A stretch of DNA of 32,398 nt from a virus. Made by a program: the position numbers and the translations under genes. The notes under the pieces were generated by a model. The model saw only the letters and a program-made list of their open reading frames with translations, ran no database searches and was not told the DNA's origin. Location: positions 1 through 32,398 of the IMG/VR virus record IMGVR_UViG_3300027719_000039, one strand, 5' to 3'. Shown one piece after another: positions 6,269 to 14,761 of this stretch (position 1 is its first letter; each line of letters begins with the position of its first letter).

Positions 6269-7102
6269 CTATATGGTACGCGTGATCGAGAATACAACAA
6301 TCCCGGAATTTATATTCGGATTTCCATTCAATCCGATGCCATGCATCCATCCATAACCGACGTGAAACCAGTCCAGGATCCCCAGGGAGGGAATAACCCT
6401 TATTTTAAAATATCTCGAGTCCGCCTCGTTATCGAGTGCGGCCTGGAGAAATAGATCTAAACTCATAAACGACTCGGTTTTAAATGGGTTCCAGGCGGGC
6501 GCGTATTTAATACCATAACCAACGCCAGGGATAACCCCGATCGCATAATCCCCGGTCTTAATCTCTTTCATAAATACATCAAAAGAGACAGACGCCCCGA
6601 AAAACAGACTCGAGTCGATATTAATCCCAGGAGCGGAGACGAGATCTCCCGGAGCGGAGATATTATCCGATTTAAACGGATAGATCCGGAACGGGTGATT
6701 TTGCCCCTGGAGAGATAGTCCGACCCCGGAGAGGATAATCGCGATTAAGATAATTTTTCCGCTCAAAAACCGTCGTTTCGCTTTCGCCTCCGGAGTGTAT
6801 TTCGGAATAAATTTCGCTCTCTGAGACTTGCTTAACCTGTTTGATTTTTCATTTATCCAGTCCAGGGCGGTTACAATGACCTGGAGGACTTTTTGAACGA
6901 TTGCCAGTATTGACGTCCATTTCTCCGGTATCGCAAAATGACCGAGGACAAATCCGACGACGCCCAGGATCGCCCAGGCGAGAACCTTGTTAACCCCGAG
7001 ATCTCCCAGGACGTTAACGAGTGTTGAGTCCTGTTCCTGGCAAAATACAGGAACCGCCAGGAACATAAAAAACAGGATCGATAAAAAAACGCTTTTTTTC
7101 AT
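6269..7102 (-). CDS. Membrane protein: holin-like part fused to an outer-membrane-like domain
   Basis: The 277-aa product starts with a signal peptide (residues 1-21, PVFC-QEQ). Two adjacent hydrophobic helices (about 38-56 and 62-80) and a basic linker follow (about 88-112). Next is a further hydrophobic segment ending in SLQGQ (about 114-134), which itself resembles a signal peptide. The remaining 140 residues alternate in beta-strand fashion with Tyr, Trp and Gly (VIPGVGYGIKYAPAW, FHVGYGWMHGIGL), like a small outer-membrane barrel. The last gene of the late operon, it follows the amidase and papain-like genes by 17 bp. I infer a lysis role that bridges both membranes. Alternatively, two formerly separate genes have fused by loss of a stop. 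Confidence 0.6.
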   Translation of the reverse strand: MKKSVFLSILFFMFLAVPVFCQEQDSTLVNVLGDLGVNKVLAWAILGVVGFVLGHFAIPEKWTSILAIVQKVLQVIVTALDWINEKSNRLSKSQRAKFIPKYTPEAKAKRRFLSGKIILIAIILSGVGLSLQGQNHPFRIYPFKSDNISAPGDLVSAPGINIDSSLFFGASVSFDVFMKEIKTGDYAIGVIPGVGYGIKYAPAWNPFKTESFMSLDLFLQAALDNEADSRYFKIRVIPSLGILDWFHVGYGWMHGIGLNGNPNINSGIVVFSITRTI

Positions 7103-7119
7103 AACTTAAATTTTGATTA

Positions 7120-7953
7120 TTACTCTGTTAAATAGATAACCCAAAAATCGCGGGAGATCTCCGGATCGATAATCATACTCCAGGGGATTTTACATAACCC
7201 ATTTAATCCCCATTTTTTCCCCCAGGAGTTTAACTCGATAACATAATCTCTCTCGTAATCAAATATAACTTTACAATGCCACCCGTATAACGTCTCTTTC
7301 GCCTCGTTCGGGTGCGGGACGACTCCAGTCCTGGCGACCTCGTCGGAGAGGAAACTCTCAAATATTTTCTGACCATAAACGACCGGGAAACCCCGATAAA
7401 TTGCATCCATTATGCCCTCCTTTGACGCCGGGAATATCCTCTCGTAATGGATCGTTTGATGATCCTCCGCCTCCTTAAACGCCTCGTCCGGGGGAGTGAC
7501 ATTAAATTTCCGCTCGACATAAGGCCAGGTTTTTTCACTACATAAACCCTCCCGATTTATTGCCTTAAACGCGTCGCGGATCGATGCTCCGGTATCCTCG
7601 TTTTTCTCTCTCCTGGCGACATAATAAGCAAACAGGCGGGACGGTTCAAAATCCTCCATTTTATTAACCTGTAAAACCCGGCGGAACGCCCCGGAAACTC
7701 CATGTCCGACGCATGACCCGATTTGTCCCTGGTCATATCGGAACGGGAACCGGGAGATATTAAACATATTCGTCGACTCCGGGAGATCCTTTCGAAACCT
7801 CCGGAGACGGTTATAAACGATATCGCGGTCGTCGACGCGATCCGGGAGGAACCCGAGGCCGTAAATAAGACGCTTTTTTCTCCATTTAAGAAACTTTTTA
7901 ACGAACCTTATTAAGGAGATCAGGTTAACGCGAAACAGTCTCTCCGGTCTCAT
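7120..7953 (-). CDS. Papain-like cysteine protease (C1 fold)
   Basis: Catalytic residues are in place for a papain-type enzyme. Q75 and C81 lie in YDQGQIGSCVGHG (the oxyanion Gln is six residues before Cys, as in papain), H226 in GWHCKVI and N242 in ELNSWGKKWG. The N-terminal 30 residues are basic and amphipathic. The sequence YGLGFLPDRVDDRD that follows resembles the lead-in of phage and bacterial papain-like proteins. No clear signal peptide is seen. The ATG overlaps the amidase stop as ATGA, so it is co-translated with the endolysin. It may degrade envelope or host proteins during lysis, or act in the virion; the substrate is unknown. Confidence 0.8.
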   Translation of the reverse strand: MRPERLFRVNLISLIRFVKKFLKWRKKRLIYGLGFLPDRVDDRDIVYNRLRRFRKDLPESTNMFNISRFPFRYDQGQIGSCVGHGVSGAFRRVLQVNKMEDFEPSRLFAYYVARREKNEDTGASIRDAFKAINREGLCSEKTWPYVERKFNVTPPDEAFKEAEDHQTIHYERIFPASKEGIMDAIYRGFPVVYGQKIFESFLSDEVARTGVVPHPNEAKETLYGWHCKVIFDYERDYVIELNSWGKKWGLNGLCKIPWSMIIDPEISRDFWVIYLTE

Positions 7954-8573
7954 TCGGGCAGTTTTTCGGGGAAATTATCGGTTACCCATTCCCTCCAGTC
8001 AAAATTCGGGCATGACTTTTTATCCGTAAAAAAGTTGTGACCCGCGATTTTGAACTCGATCCCTTTCTCCTCCAGGGTCTCGACCAGGCGGGAGAGGGTC
8101 TTAAACTGAGCGGGAGTAAAATCGTTCGAGTCAATCCCGGAAAGACAGACTCCGATCGAGGATTTGTTTATCCCGAGGGTGTGCGCTCCGATCTCCTCTC
8201 TTTCGAGGATCGGATCGTCATCCAGGGGACGACCTGTTTCCAGGGTTCCGTCATGCCTGATAAAGAAATGATATCCTATCCCCTTAAATCCGCGTTCCTT
8301 ATGCCAGGCGTCGATCGTCGCGGCGTTATCATGTTTCGGGAGGTTCGAGGCTGAACAATGAATTACGAGAAACTCGATCTTTCTCCCCTCCTGGGGTTTG
8401 CCTGGGTCATGCTCCGGGAGATTGATATCCCCCTCCTGGTCGGTTGCTCCTGGATCCGGTGCGGATCCCTGGTCGGTTGCTCCTGGATCCGGTGCGGATC
8501 CCTGGTCGGTTGCTCCTGGATCCGGTGCGGATCCCTGGATAACCTCGTTCGCTTTGTCTTTCTTTTTTGTCAT
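7950..8573 (-). CDS. Endolysin: T7-lysozyme-like N-acetylmuramoyl-L-alanine amidase
   Basis: It cleaves the bond between MurNAc and L-Ala in peptidoglycan. The catalytic domain (about residues 65-200) matches the Amidase_2/T7 lysozyme pattern. Zinc ligands are H72 (VIHCSAS), H179 (IAGHNFF) and C188 (KKSCPNF). Catalytic Y101 (GYHFFIRHDG) and K186 are present, as is the GAHTLGINKSSIGVCLSG core. There is no signal peptide, so a membrane-permeabilising partner is needed. The N-terminus carries three identical 11-residue repeats (GSAPDPGATDQ, residues 14-46), an acidic flexible linker unusual for this family. The gene sits 8 bp after the coiled-coil/TM gene and overlaps the papain-like gene. Confidence 0.92.
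   Translation of the reverse strand: MTKKKDKANEVIQGSAPDPGATDQGSAPDPGATDQGSAPDPGATDQEGDINLPEHDPGKPQEGRKIEFLVIHCSASNLPKHDNAATIDAWHKERGFKGIGYHFFIRHDGTLETGRPLDDDPILEREEIGAHTLGINKSSIGVCLSGIDSNDFTPAQFKTLSRLVETLEEKGIEFKIAGHNFFTDKKSCPNFDWREWVTDNFPEKLPE
8436..8534. repeat. Three identical 33-bp tandem repeats in the endolysin gene
   Basis: Copies lie at 8436-8468, 8469-8501 and 8502-8534 and are identical base for base. Each encodes GSAPDPGATDQ in the amidase linker. Each unit carries two GGATCC sites and two CCTGG sites. Perfect identity implies recent expansion or slippage. Confidence 0.95.
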
Positions 8574-8581
8574 TGTAAACT

Positions 8582-8968
8582 TTATTTATAGATCCTTTCC
8601 AGGATATTCGCTAATTCGATATTTTGAAATACCAGGTAAACAAGAGACTGAACGACGAACAGGGTCAGAACCATAATTGAAACCGAGAGAAATTTATGCT
8701 CCCCGATAAAATTTAGCAGTTTAATCGCTTTCTCATGTGCGGTTAATCTCTGTATTGCCGGGTAACAGGTTAACGCCCGCGCTTTTAAAATATCGTCATG
8801 CTCCGCGACCTTTGCCTCGACGTCCGAGACCGTTTGCGCCTGGGAGTCGATCTTTAACTCGATCTGCGACTGGTGAAATGCCAGGGCGTCGGTTTTGGCG
8901 TTAATGACTGTTATAATGTTTTTTTGAGTTGTTTGTAATAAACTCGCGAACGCGTCGATTTCGGACAT
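8582..8968 (-). CDS. Coiled-coil protein with C-terminal membrane segment (candidate holin or spanin-like)
   Basis: The 128-aa product has a long heptad-like polar region (about residues 10-85). One strong hydrophobic segment follows (about 93-115, LSVSIMVLTLFVVQSLVYLVF) and then a short charged tail. It lies 8 bp upstream of the endolysin start, the usual position for a holin or membrane-anchored lysis partner. One TM with a large soluble N-terminal coiled coil is not a classical holin, so a tail-anchored regulator or spanin-like factor is equally possible. The start follows an A/T-rich leader (AAATATTAAACTGTATATG). Confidence 0.6.
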   Translation of the reverse strand: MSEIDAFASLLQTTQKNIITVINAKTDALAFHQSQIELKIDSQAQTVSDVEAKVAEHDDILKARALTCYPAIQRLTAHEKAIKLLNFIGEHKFLSVSIMVLTLFVVQSLVYLVFQNIELANILERIYK

Positions 8969-8975
8969 ATACAGT

Positions 8976-9290
8976 TTAATATTTAACTGATTGAATTATT
9001 CGATAAACTCCCTGGTTCGGGGAGTAAACATCTGAACCGTTTGTCAGGACGACCTCGAAAAAATAATCGTTTGCGGGTTTATTGTTCTGAACGGACGAAA
9101 TAACAAAATACGCGCTCATGTCGATTATCTGTCCGGAGACTTCAAAGGCCTTTAAACTATCGGAGTCGGTCTTATTCTTTTTAACAATAAGAGAGGCCGT
9201 AAACCCGCTCAAACTTTCGAGACCCGAGATAACGCATACGATCGTTTTCGAGTTGCCCTTAACTACTTCGATGAGATTATTCATAATCAT
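8976..9290 (-). CDS. Small beta-sandwich (Ig-like) virion or tail accessory protein, 104 aa
   Basis: The sequence alternates short strands (SKTIVCVISGL, FTASLIVKK, DYFFEVVLTNGS, QGVYRIIQSVKY). This resembles small Ig-like modules found near phage tail fibres, such as the N-terminal domains of baseplate upper proteins. It lies between the spike gene and the lysis block. The start could be M1 or M3 (ATGATTATG); both share the leader AATATATATG. No export signal is present. A role in fibre attachment is inferred from position and fold only. Confidence 0.6.
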   Translation of the reverse strand: MIMNNLIEVVKGNSKTIVCVISGLESLSGFTASLIVKKNKTDSDSLKAFEVSGQIIDMSAYFVISSVQNNKPANDYFFEVVLTNGSDVYSPNQGVYRIIQSVKY

Positions 9291-9316
9291 ATATATTAAG
9301 ACGATTTCAAAATGAA

Positions 9317-10561
9317 TTAATAACTTTTAATGCTCGCGTTCCAATTACAAACGAGATCTCCCGAGGTTCCGGATCTGTTAATTCTAAAGGTTGACGATCC
9401 GATGTTTGAAATCCAAATCATTTCGTTACCCTGGGGAGTTGCGATAACATTATCCGGGATTGCGATTATCGAATGAGTAATATCAATATATGAACCCCCG
9501 TTCGGGATCGTTCCGTTCCCGTTATTCTCCTGGAACAACCCGTTAAAATGATTATTATTAAATCGAACCTGTTGTTTATTATATAATGAAAACGGAGAGA
9601 CTGAGCCGCCTCCGAACTGGTTATCGTAAACGCTCACATTTGAAACGTTCCCGGTTCTCAAATTATAATTATGACCCGTTGCGGGGAATATGTTTCCCCC
9701 GATATTCATATTATTTACTGATCCGAGATAAAGATTATACGATCCGGTTTGTCCTCCGCTTGTTGCGCTAAACTTGTTATTTACAATATGACCGCTTATC
9801 GCTCCCGAGATAAACATATCTCCCGCCCGACTATCCTGTAAAAACCAGGAATTCGCCAGGATAAAACGATCCGCCGTTTGCTGAACGTGTAATCCGTGAG
9901 AGTCCTGATCGGGGAGGCCAAATCCAAAATAACAGGAGTTAATGTTCAGATTATAGTCGTGAACTATTCTTAACGCTGCGGTTTTCCCATATTCAAACGC
10001 ACATCCATAAAAATAACTATTCCTCGCGGGAGTTCCTCCCTCCTCGACCCTCATGTCAAAATTTGGCGCGGTCGCGTGAACGACAAATAAATCGATAAAA
10101 TGAGAGTGCCGTAAATAGTTATAACAGACTATATTCGAAAATCCCTCCGCCTGGGGAAAGGCCATTTGTATCCGAATTCCTGACATCGTAACACTAATCG
10201 GATCCGACGAAAACCTCCGTCCAATTTCGAACATATTACAATCTGATCCCGCCGCTAATGTTATTGAGGTTCCTGAGTCTGACCCCGCCCCGTACATTGC
10301 AAATGAGGTCTGTATAATTATCGTCCCGGAGATTACATACTCCCTCCCCGCCAGGATAATAATCCCTCCTCCATGACTAAACGAGACCGTCTCCGATAAA
10401 TCATTAACGCATCTCTGAAATGCCAGGGTGTCGTCAGGATCTCCGGTTTGCTTATAATGGTCAACCGAAAAAATAAATTGACTTCCAATCGCCGCGATTA
10501 AACTGGTCATTTTGGAGATCATAATCTCCCCGGTGTCCCCGATATTAAAGTTTTGTATCAT
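9317..10561 (-). CDS. Tail spike with parallel beta-helix (pectate-lyase-like) fold
   Basis: Residues about 35-120 (DDTLAFQRCVND...GGGIIILAGREYVISGTIII) match the start of a right-handed beta-helix of the pectate-lyase superfamily. A long run of Asn/Gly/Phe-rich coils follows to about residue 350 (HIVNNKFSATSG, NMNIGGNIFPA, VSVYDNQFGGG). A small C-terminal beta domain ends the protein. Such spikes bind, and often cleave, surface polysaccharide. Its ATG overlaps the stop of the preceding lectin-like protein as TAATG, so the two are probably made in fixed proportion. Catalytic residues cannot be assigned by eye. Confidence 0.75.
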   Translation of the reverse strand: MIQNFNIGDTGEIMISKMTSLIAAIGSQFIFSVDHYKQTGDPDDTLAFQRCVNDLSETVSFSHGGGIIILAGREYVISGTIIIQTSFAMYGAGSDSGTSITLAAGSDCNMFEIGRRFSSDPISVTMSGIRIQMAFPQAEGFSNIVCYNYLRHSHFIDLFVVHATAPNFDMRVEEGGTPARNSYFYGCAFEYGKTAALRIVHDYNLNINSCYFGFGLPDQDSHGLHVQQTADRFILANSWFLQDSRAGDMFISGAISGHIVNNKFSATSGGQTGSYNLYLGSVNNMNIGGNIFPATGHNYNLRTGNVSNVSVYDNQFGGGSVSPFSLYNKQQVRFNNNHFNGLFQENNGNGTIPNGGSYIDITHSIIAIPDNVIATPQGNEMIWISNIGSSTFRINRSGTSGDLVCNWNASIKSY

Positions 10562-11329
10562 TATTGAATTCCTTTACTGTTTGCGTCCATATATGCCTCG
10601 ATCGCGTTATTTATTACAATACTCTCCGCATCCGAGGGAGCCTTCGAAAATAGATAACAGGAGATTTGATTATCTGTTCCATACCTAAAGACGTCCGCGT
10701 TATTATCCCCGAGTATGTAATAATTATATCCCGTCAGAGCCGCCGCGTTATTTGCTAATGACGAGAACGCCGCGCCATTTTTCGAGATACCTATAACGTT
10801 CGCGATACGTCTTACCAGGTAAAAACCCCTCGTCGCCGAATTCGCCGACAGGAGGTTCCCGACCGCAAATCCATTATTTGAACCCCGAACGACATCCCCG
10901 GTATATCTTACCATGATCCGACTGTAATCTCCATTCCCCGCGATCGTTTTCGTCGATCCGATCGCGACGTCGTCCCGAACATAAAACCCGACCGCGTTGT
11001 TTTGCTCGGTAAACCTGACTCCCTGGGTTAAGGGGTTAAAAGAGGAGTTAATGTATCCCAGGGACGTCGCGGCCTTAAACCCCTCCAGGGCGACAAATGA
11101 CGGAACCGTCCCTCCCAGGACTCCATGATGCGAGTTTTTAACCAGGTTCTTTAATGAACTCTCCGAGGTTTCTCCGGCGGACAATGCGAAAACGTCGAAA
11201 TAATCGGAGAGGTTTGTAATACTTAACCCGCTCTTTAGATCCAAAACGAGAGTATTGATCCGGGTTAATTGCGCCTCCGATAACGGCGTCGCCAGGCCGC
11301 TAATATATGTTAAAACTTCGGGTTCGTAA
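10561..11329. repeat. 769-bp direct repeat, copy A (with 19801-20569)
   Basis: The repeat starts exactly at the stop codon and extends 769 bases into the gene. Both copies are the same length with no indel; I count 29 mismatches (about 96% identity). Fifteen of these fall between 10911 and 10979. Identity ends abruptly at both borders. Confidence 0.95.
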
Positions 11330-12117
11330 ACGGCCTCCGGAGTCCATAAATTTTGTCCGGTTCTGTTTGATTTAAGACGACCATATTCGTTATAATCATT
11401 ATCCCAAAGAAACGGGAGTAATAAATCCGTAAATAATCGATCTCTCTCCAGGGGATCGACCGATATATCCCGGATCATTATTGCGCGGATCGAGTTCGGA
11501 GAGTCATCATCATATCGGACGGGGGTTCTCTGTAAATCATATCCGATTAATTCCGCCGTTGTTACAACCCTTCGAGTCTGATCCGTTTTAAACCAAATAA
11601 AATCAGTATCCGCCGCGATATATTGCGGAGTGTTCGGACATTGAAACGTCTCCTCCCCGGATAATCCGGAAACGGTTAAATAATCCGAGGATCCGAGAAC
11701 CCTGTTCGGGATCTGACCGCCGGACAAATCAGACATTAATCCTAAAAATAAAACCCCTGGCTGATTACTCCAGTATTCGAGCCATCCCCCGACCTGGTTA
11801 TCAATATTTACCGTATCTCCAGTCCTGAGAAAGGTTAAAACTAACTCGTCGCCCCATACGATAGTCCTCGAGGACGTTAAGGTTAAAACTGATCCCGTCC
11901 AGGAGGCGGACTCAATCGGATAACCAGTTATTGAAAAATCCGCCGCGATTAAAGACGCCGGATTTGGGAACGTCAATATTATATGAGTCGGATTATCGTC
12001 CGGAACGACTGCCGAAATAAGAGTCATCCAATATAATTCCATTATTTCGGTCGAACTGTTAATCTCCGAGATCTGTCCCGTTATATTAATCGGTTGAATT
12101 GTTCCTGTTACGCTCAT
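10561..12117 (-). CDS. Tail-tip protein with Ig-like N-terminus and duplicated C-terminal jelly-roll-like domain
   Basis: The 518-aa product has an N-terminal segment (about residues 36-105, VVPDDNPTHIILTFPNPASL...WGDELVLTF) resembling SwmB/Ig-like modules. A middle part to residue 263 follows, then a 255-residue C-terminal domain (264-518). That last domain has the features of a concanavalin/LamG-type jelly roll common in Bacteroidota phage tails (SRIMVRYTG, NYYILGDNNADVFRYG, a closing helix with AIEAYMDA). It is 96% identical at both DNA and protein level to residues 238-492 of the chimeric tail protein at 19801-21279. The gene lies between the S74 fibre and the beta-helix spike, suggesting receptor or glycan binding. 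Confidence 0.75.
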   Translation of the reverse strand: MSVTGTIQPINITGQISEINSSTEIMELYWMTLISAVVPDDNPTHIILTFPNPASLIAADFSITGYPIESASWTGSVLTLTSSRTIVWGDELVLTFLRTGDTVNIDNQVGGWLEYWSNQPGVLFLGLMSDLSGGQIPNRVLGSSDYLTVSGLSGEETFQCPNTPQYIAADTDFIWFKTDQTRRVVTTAELIGYDLQRTPVRYDDDSPNSIRAIMIRDISVDPLERDRLFTDLLLPFLWDNDYNEYGRLKSNRTGQNLWTPEAVYEPEVLTYISGLATPLSEAQLTRINTLVLDLKSGLSITNLSDYFDVFALSAGETSESSLKNLVKNSHHGVLGGTVPSFVALEGFKAATSLGYINSSFNPLTQGVRFTEQNNAVGFYVRDDVAIGSTKTIAGNGDYSRIMVRYTGDVVRGSNNGFAVGNLLSANSATRGFYLVRRIANVIGISKNGAAFSSLANNAAALTGYNYYILGDNNADVFRYGTDNQISCYLFSKAPSDAESIVINNAIEAYMDANSKGIQ

Positions 12118-12121
12118 TTTC

Positions 12122-14761
12122 TTAATTTATTAACGTTCTTAATTCTTTGATTTCGTCCCGGAGTTGTAAAATTGCCCGGTGTAATATCGGGATCATTCCC
12201 TGGGGTGCGGTAAATTTATAACCTGTTTCGTCATCCGTTACAACGAGATCCGGGAGATATGCCTCCATTTCCTGAGCGACATATCCGAGATTTATTACTG
12301 GCTCCGCCCCTGGATCCTTCCGGGATCTCTCCGGGATCTCGTCCAGGATCCGGGTTTTTCTCTTTCCCTGGGAGCCGTCCGGATTTGAGACGTCGACCTC
12401 TGTTTTCTCCCTCCATTGATATAAACGAGGTTTGAAACCGGAGAGGATCCCCAGGGCGTCCTCCTGGTAATCCTTAATATTTACTTTCATCCTCTCGTCC
12501 GAGGCGTTATATAACGCGACCTGGCCGGAGTCAAAAAATAAACCTCCCTTATATGTTCCGTCCCCGTCATATAATCGGACTGCAAAATTATCCGCAGTCG
12601 TCGGGGTGTCGACGCCGCACTGGATCCCGATCCCATAACGGTTAACATCGTTCCCGTCGTTCTGAAAAAACGCGGCATGACTGGAGGAATGGTTTGAAAC
12701 GATGACCAGGGCGTCATAATAATAACTCGCCGGGAGTGTTACGGATCCATTCCTGGCGTTATATGCCTCCAGGCGTCCAGTTAACCCGGACGTCATATTC
12801 CAGGATCCAACCGCGATAACTCCGTCTGTCTGTCTAAAATTCCCGTAATAATGATAAAAATCTCCCGCCGCCTGGATATATGCAGTATCGGAGGCGTTTA
12901 CAATAAAATATTTTTGGTCTGTTTTCCAATGCAAAAACCCATCCTTTCCTATATGAACCCGATCATATGCCTCTTTAATCGTTAAAGAGTATTGATTTGT
13001 TATAAAATTTACCGATAACGCGACCTGAGTATCTCCATCATAGTCATAAACCCATTCCGTCCCGTCCCATGTGTAATATGTATAATGATCGTTAGTTTGT
13101 AAGTTATTAGATATTTGAATTCGGAGCCGAATATAAATCGTTGTCGTTGTCGGTATAAATGAAAGGTTCCCCGATCCAACTTGAAACGCGGAAAGATAAT
13201 CAGTCTGAGAACTCGTCGAATTAGAGGCGGAAACCAGGAGATTGTCGTTCGCATCATAAACAAAAACGGTATATGTCGCTCCCCAGGTTCCGTATAACGT
13301 ATAAACATGAGTTTCTCCGTCCGTCGGATCTGTATCATTTGCCGGGAGTGTATATGTAGGGAGACAGTTAACGAAAAAATCCACAAGATACGCGAGACCA
13401 GGAGTAACCGTAAACGAATAGGTCGACGACTGTTTTGAGGTGTACCAGTCGAGATATGTCGTCGTCGTATATTTTTGACAATAATAATAATCGTCTGAGG
13501 TTCCAACGCCTCCAAAAGACTCGGTAACTGTTGTATACGTTGACGCATATGCACCCGAATAACTGGTCGCCCCTAAAGTTAAAAGAGTCGCGCGCGTCTC
13601 GACTGTCTGAGGATCACAAACATAACGAACAATCCCGACGTTATCCTTTAAAATGATCGAAGGATCCGCCGCGTCGAAATACATCCCTCCGGAGGCGGTC
13701 TCCGCCTGGAGGAGATCTCCGGAGATATCCCACCCCCCGACCGATCCCGCCGTCGCGACGACTGATCCCGTCAGGTACGCAACCCCGGCATATAACCCGT
13801 ATCCCGAAATCGGGGATCCATTAAACGAGAGACCGTCGAGTTTTCCGAGTCTTACTTTCCGATCCGCGAGATCGATCGTCCCGGAGGTCACTCCGTCCAG
13901 GACTTCAATATAAGGCGCGTTCGTATCCGAGGCAGTTAAATAAACCGCTCCCTGGCGCGCGGTATTCGACGAATTTCCAATCCTGACAAACGTCCGACCT
14001 TTACAAGTTCTCTCCCCGACAGGAACCGCGCCCCCGGCGACCGTCGAGACTCCGATCGTCGTCGCGGTTACCGCCTGGACTTTATAATCATACGCGAAAA
14101 CAGATCCTCCATTATACTGCTGAACCCGGACGATATCATTAACCGCGAACGTATTAAACCCGTTTTCGACTGTGAAGGTGTACCAGGATCCGACCAGGGT
14201 CATATCGGAGACGGCCTCGACTGCGTCCGAAACCCATAACGACCCATTCGTCGCCCTGATTTTATTAATCTCCAGGGAATAAACTCGCATATTACCGCGA
14301 ACCAGTAACTCATCGACCTCGAGAGAATATTTCGAGGACGCATAATTCAGTTTATATCCTGATCCTGTATAACCCGAGGCGAACGTAACAGATCTCGATT
14401 GAATATAATCTCCCGCGATCGTCCCCGAAAACGTTTTGACTCCTGACGCGGTTTGATCCCCGGTTAACTTAAAAGTAAAAGAGTCGATTTCCGTCTCGGT
14501 GTAATACCTGGAGTCCAGTTGTCCCGCGTTTAACTCTGTCTCGGTGTAATACCTGGAGTCCAGGACTCCCCCGGTCGTTAACTCCGTTTCGGTGTAATAC
14601 CTGGAGTCCAGGACTCCATCGGTTATTAACTCGGTTTTGGTGTAGTAATTCGAGAGATCCGGAGAGGGAGTAATCCCGGCGGTCTGATAAACATAAACCG
14701 GAGAGTTCTTTCCCTGGAAATAATCGGGGTTTCGATATCGAGAGGTTAATGTAACGTCCAT
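12122..14761 (-). CDS. Tail fibre with C-terminal S74 intramolecular chaperone
   Basis: The 879-aa fibre begins with four YYT(K/E)TEL-type repeats (residues about 39-97, each with LDSRYYTE), typical of trimeric fibre shafts. Beta-rich domains follow. The last 126 residues form a Peptidase_S74 chaperone: NASDERMKVNI with the likely cleavage Ser at 754, then NLGYVAQEMEAYLPDLV and a closing helix (ILQLRDEIKELRTL). S74 domains drive trimerisation and then release themselves by autoproteolysis. The gene abuts the tail-tip gene at 14762. It probably forms the main side or central fibre. Confidence 0.88.
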   Translation of the reverse strand: MDVTLTSRYRNPDYFQGKNSPVYVYQTAGITPSPDLSNYYTKTELITDGVLDSRYYTETELTTGGVLDSRYYTETELNAGQLDSRYYTETEIDSFTFKLTGDQTASGVKTFSGTIAGDYIQSRSVTFASGYTGSGYKLNYASSKYSLEVDELLVRGNMRVYSLEINKIRATNGSLWVSDAVEAVSDMTLVGSWYTFTVENGFNTFAVNDIVRVQQYNGGSVFAYDYKVQAVTATTIGVSTVAGGAVPVGERTCKGRTFVRIGNSSNTARQGAVYLTASDTNAPYIEVLDGVTSGTIDLADRKVRLGKLDGLSFNGSPISGYGLYAGVAYLTGSVVATAGSVGGWDISGDLLQAETASGGMYFDAADPSIILKDNVGIVRYVCDPQTVETRATLLTLGATSYSGAYASTYTTVTESFGGVGTSDDYYYCQKYTTTTYLDWYTSKQSSTYSFTVTPGLAYLVDFFVNCLPTYTLPANDTDPTDGETHVYTLYGTWGATYTVFVYDANDNLLVSASNSTSSQTDYLSAFQVGSGNLSFIPTTTTIYIRLRIQISNNLQTNDHYTYYTWDGTEWVYDYDGDTQVALSVNFITNQYSLTIKEAYDRVHIGKDGFLHWKTDQKYFIVNASDTAYIQAAGDFYHYYGNFRQTDGVIAVGSWNMTSGLTGRLEAYNARNGSVTLPASYYYDALVIVSNHSSSHAAFFQNDGNDVNRYGIGIQCGVDTPTTADNFAVRLYDGDGTYKGGLFFDSGQVALYNASDERMKVNIKDYQEDALGILSGFKPRLYQWREKTEVDVSNPDGSQGKRKTRILDEIPERSRKDPGAEPVINLGYVAQEMEAYLPDLVVTDDETGYKFTAPQGMIPILHRAILQLRDEIKELRTLIN

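Noticed and set aside
8358-8676. Rightward open frames opposite the endolysin gene, including repeated CSWIRCGSLVG units
   Set aside because: They are antisense shadows of the 33-bp repeats in the amidase gene, whose catalytic motifs fix the real strand.
10561-11329. Diversity-generating retroelement template/variable pair
   Set aside because: No reverse transcriptase is visible, the repeat is far longer than a typical template, and the differences are not confined to adenines.
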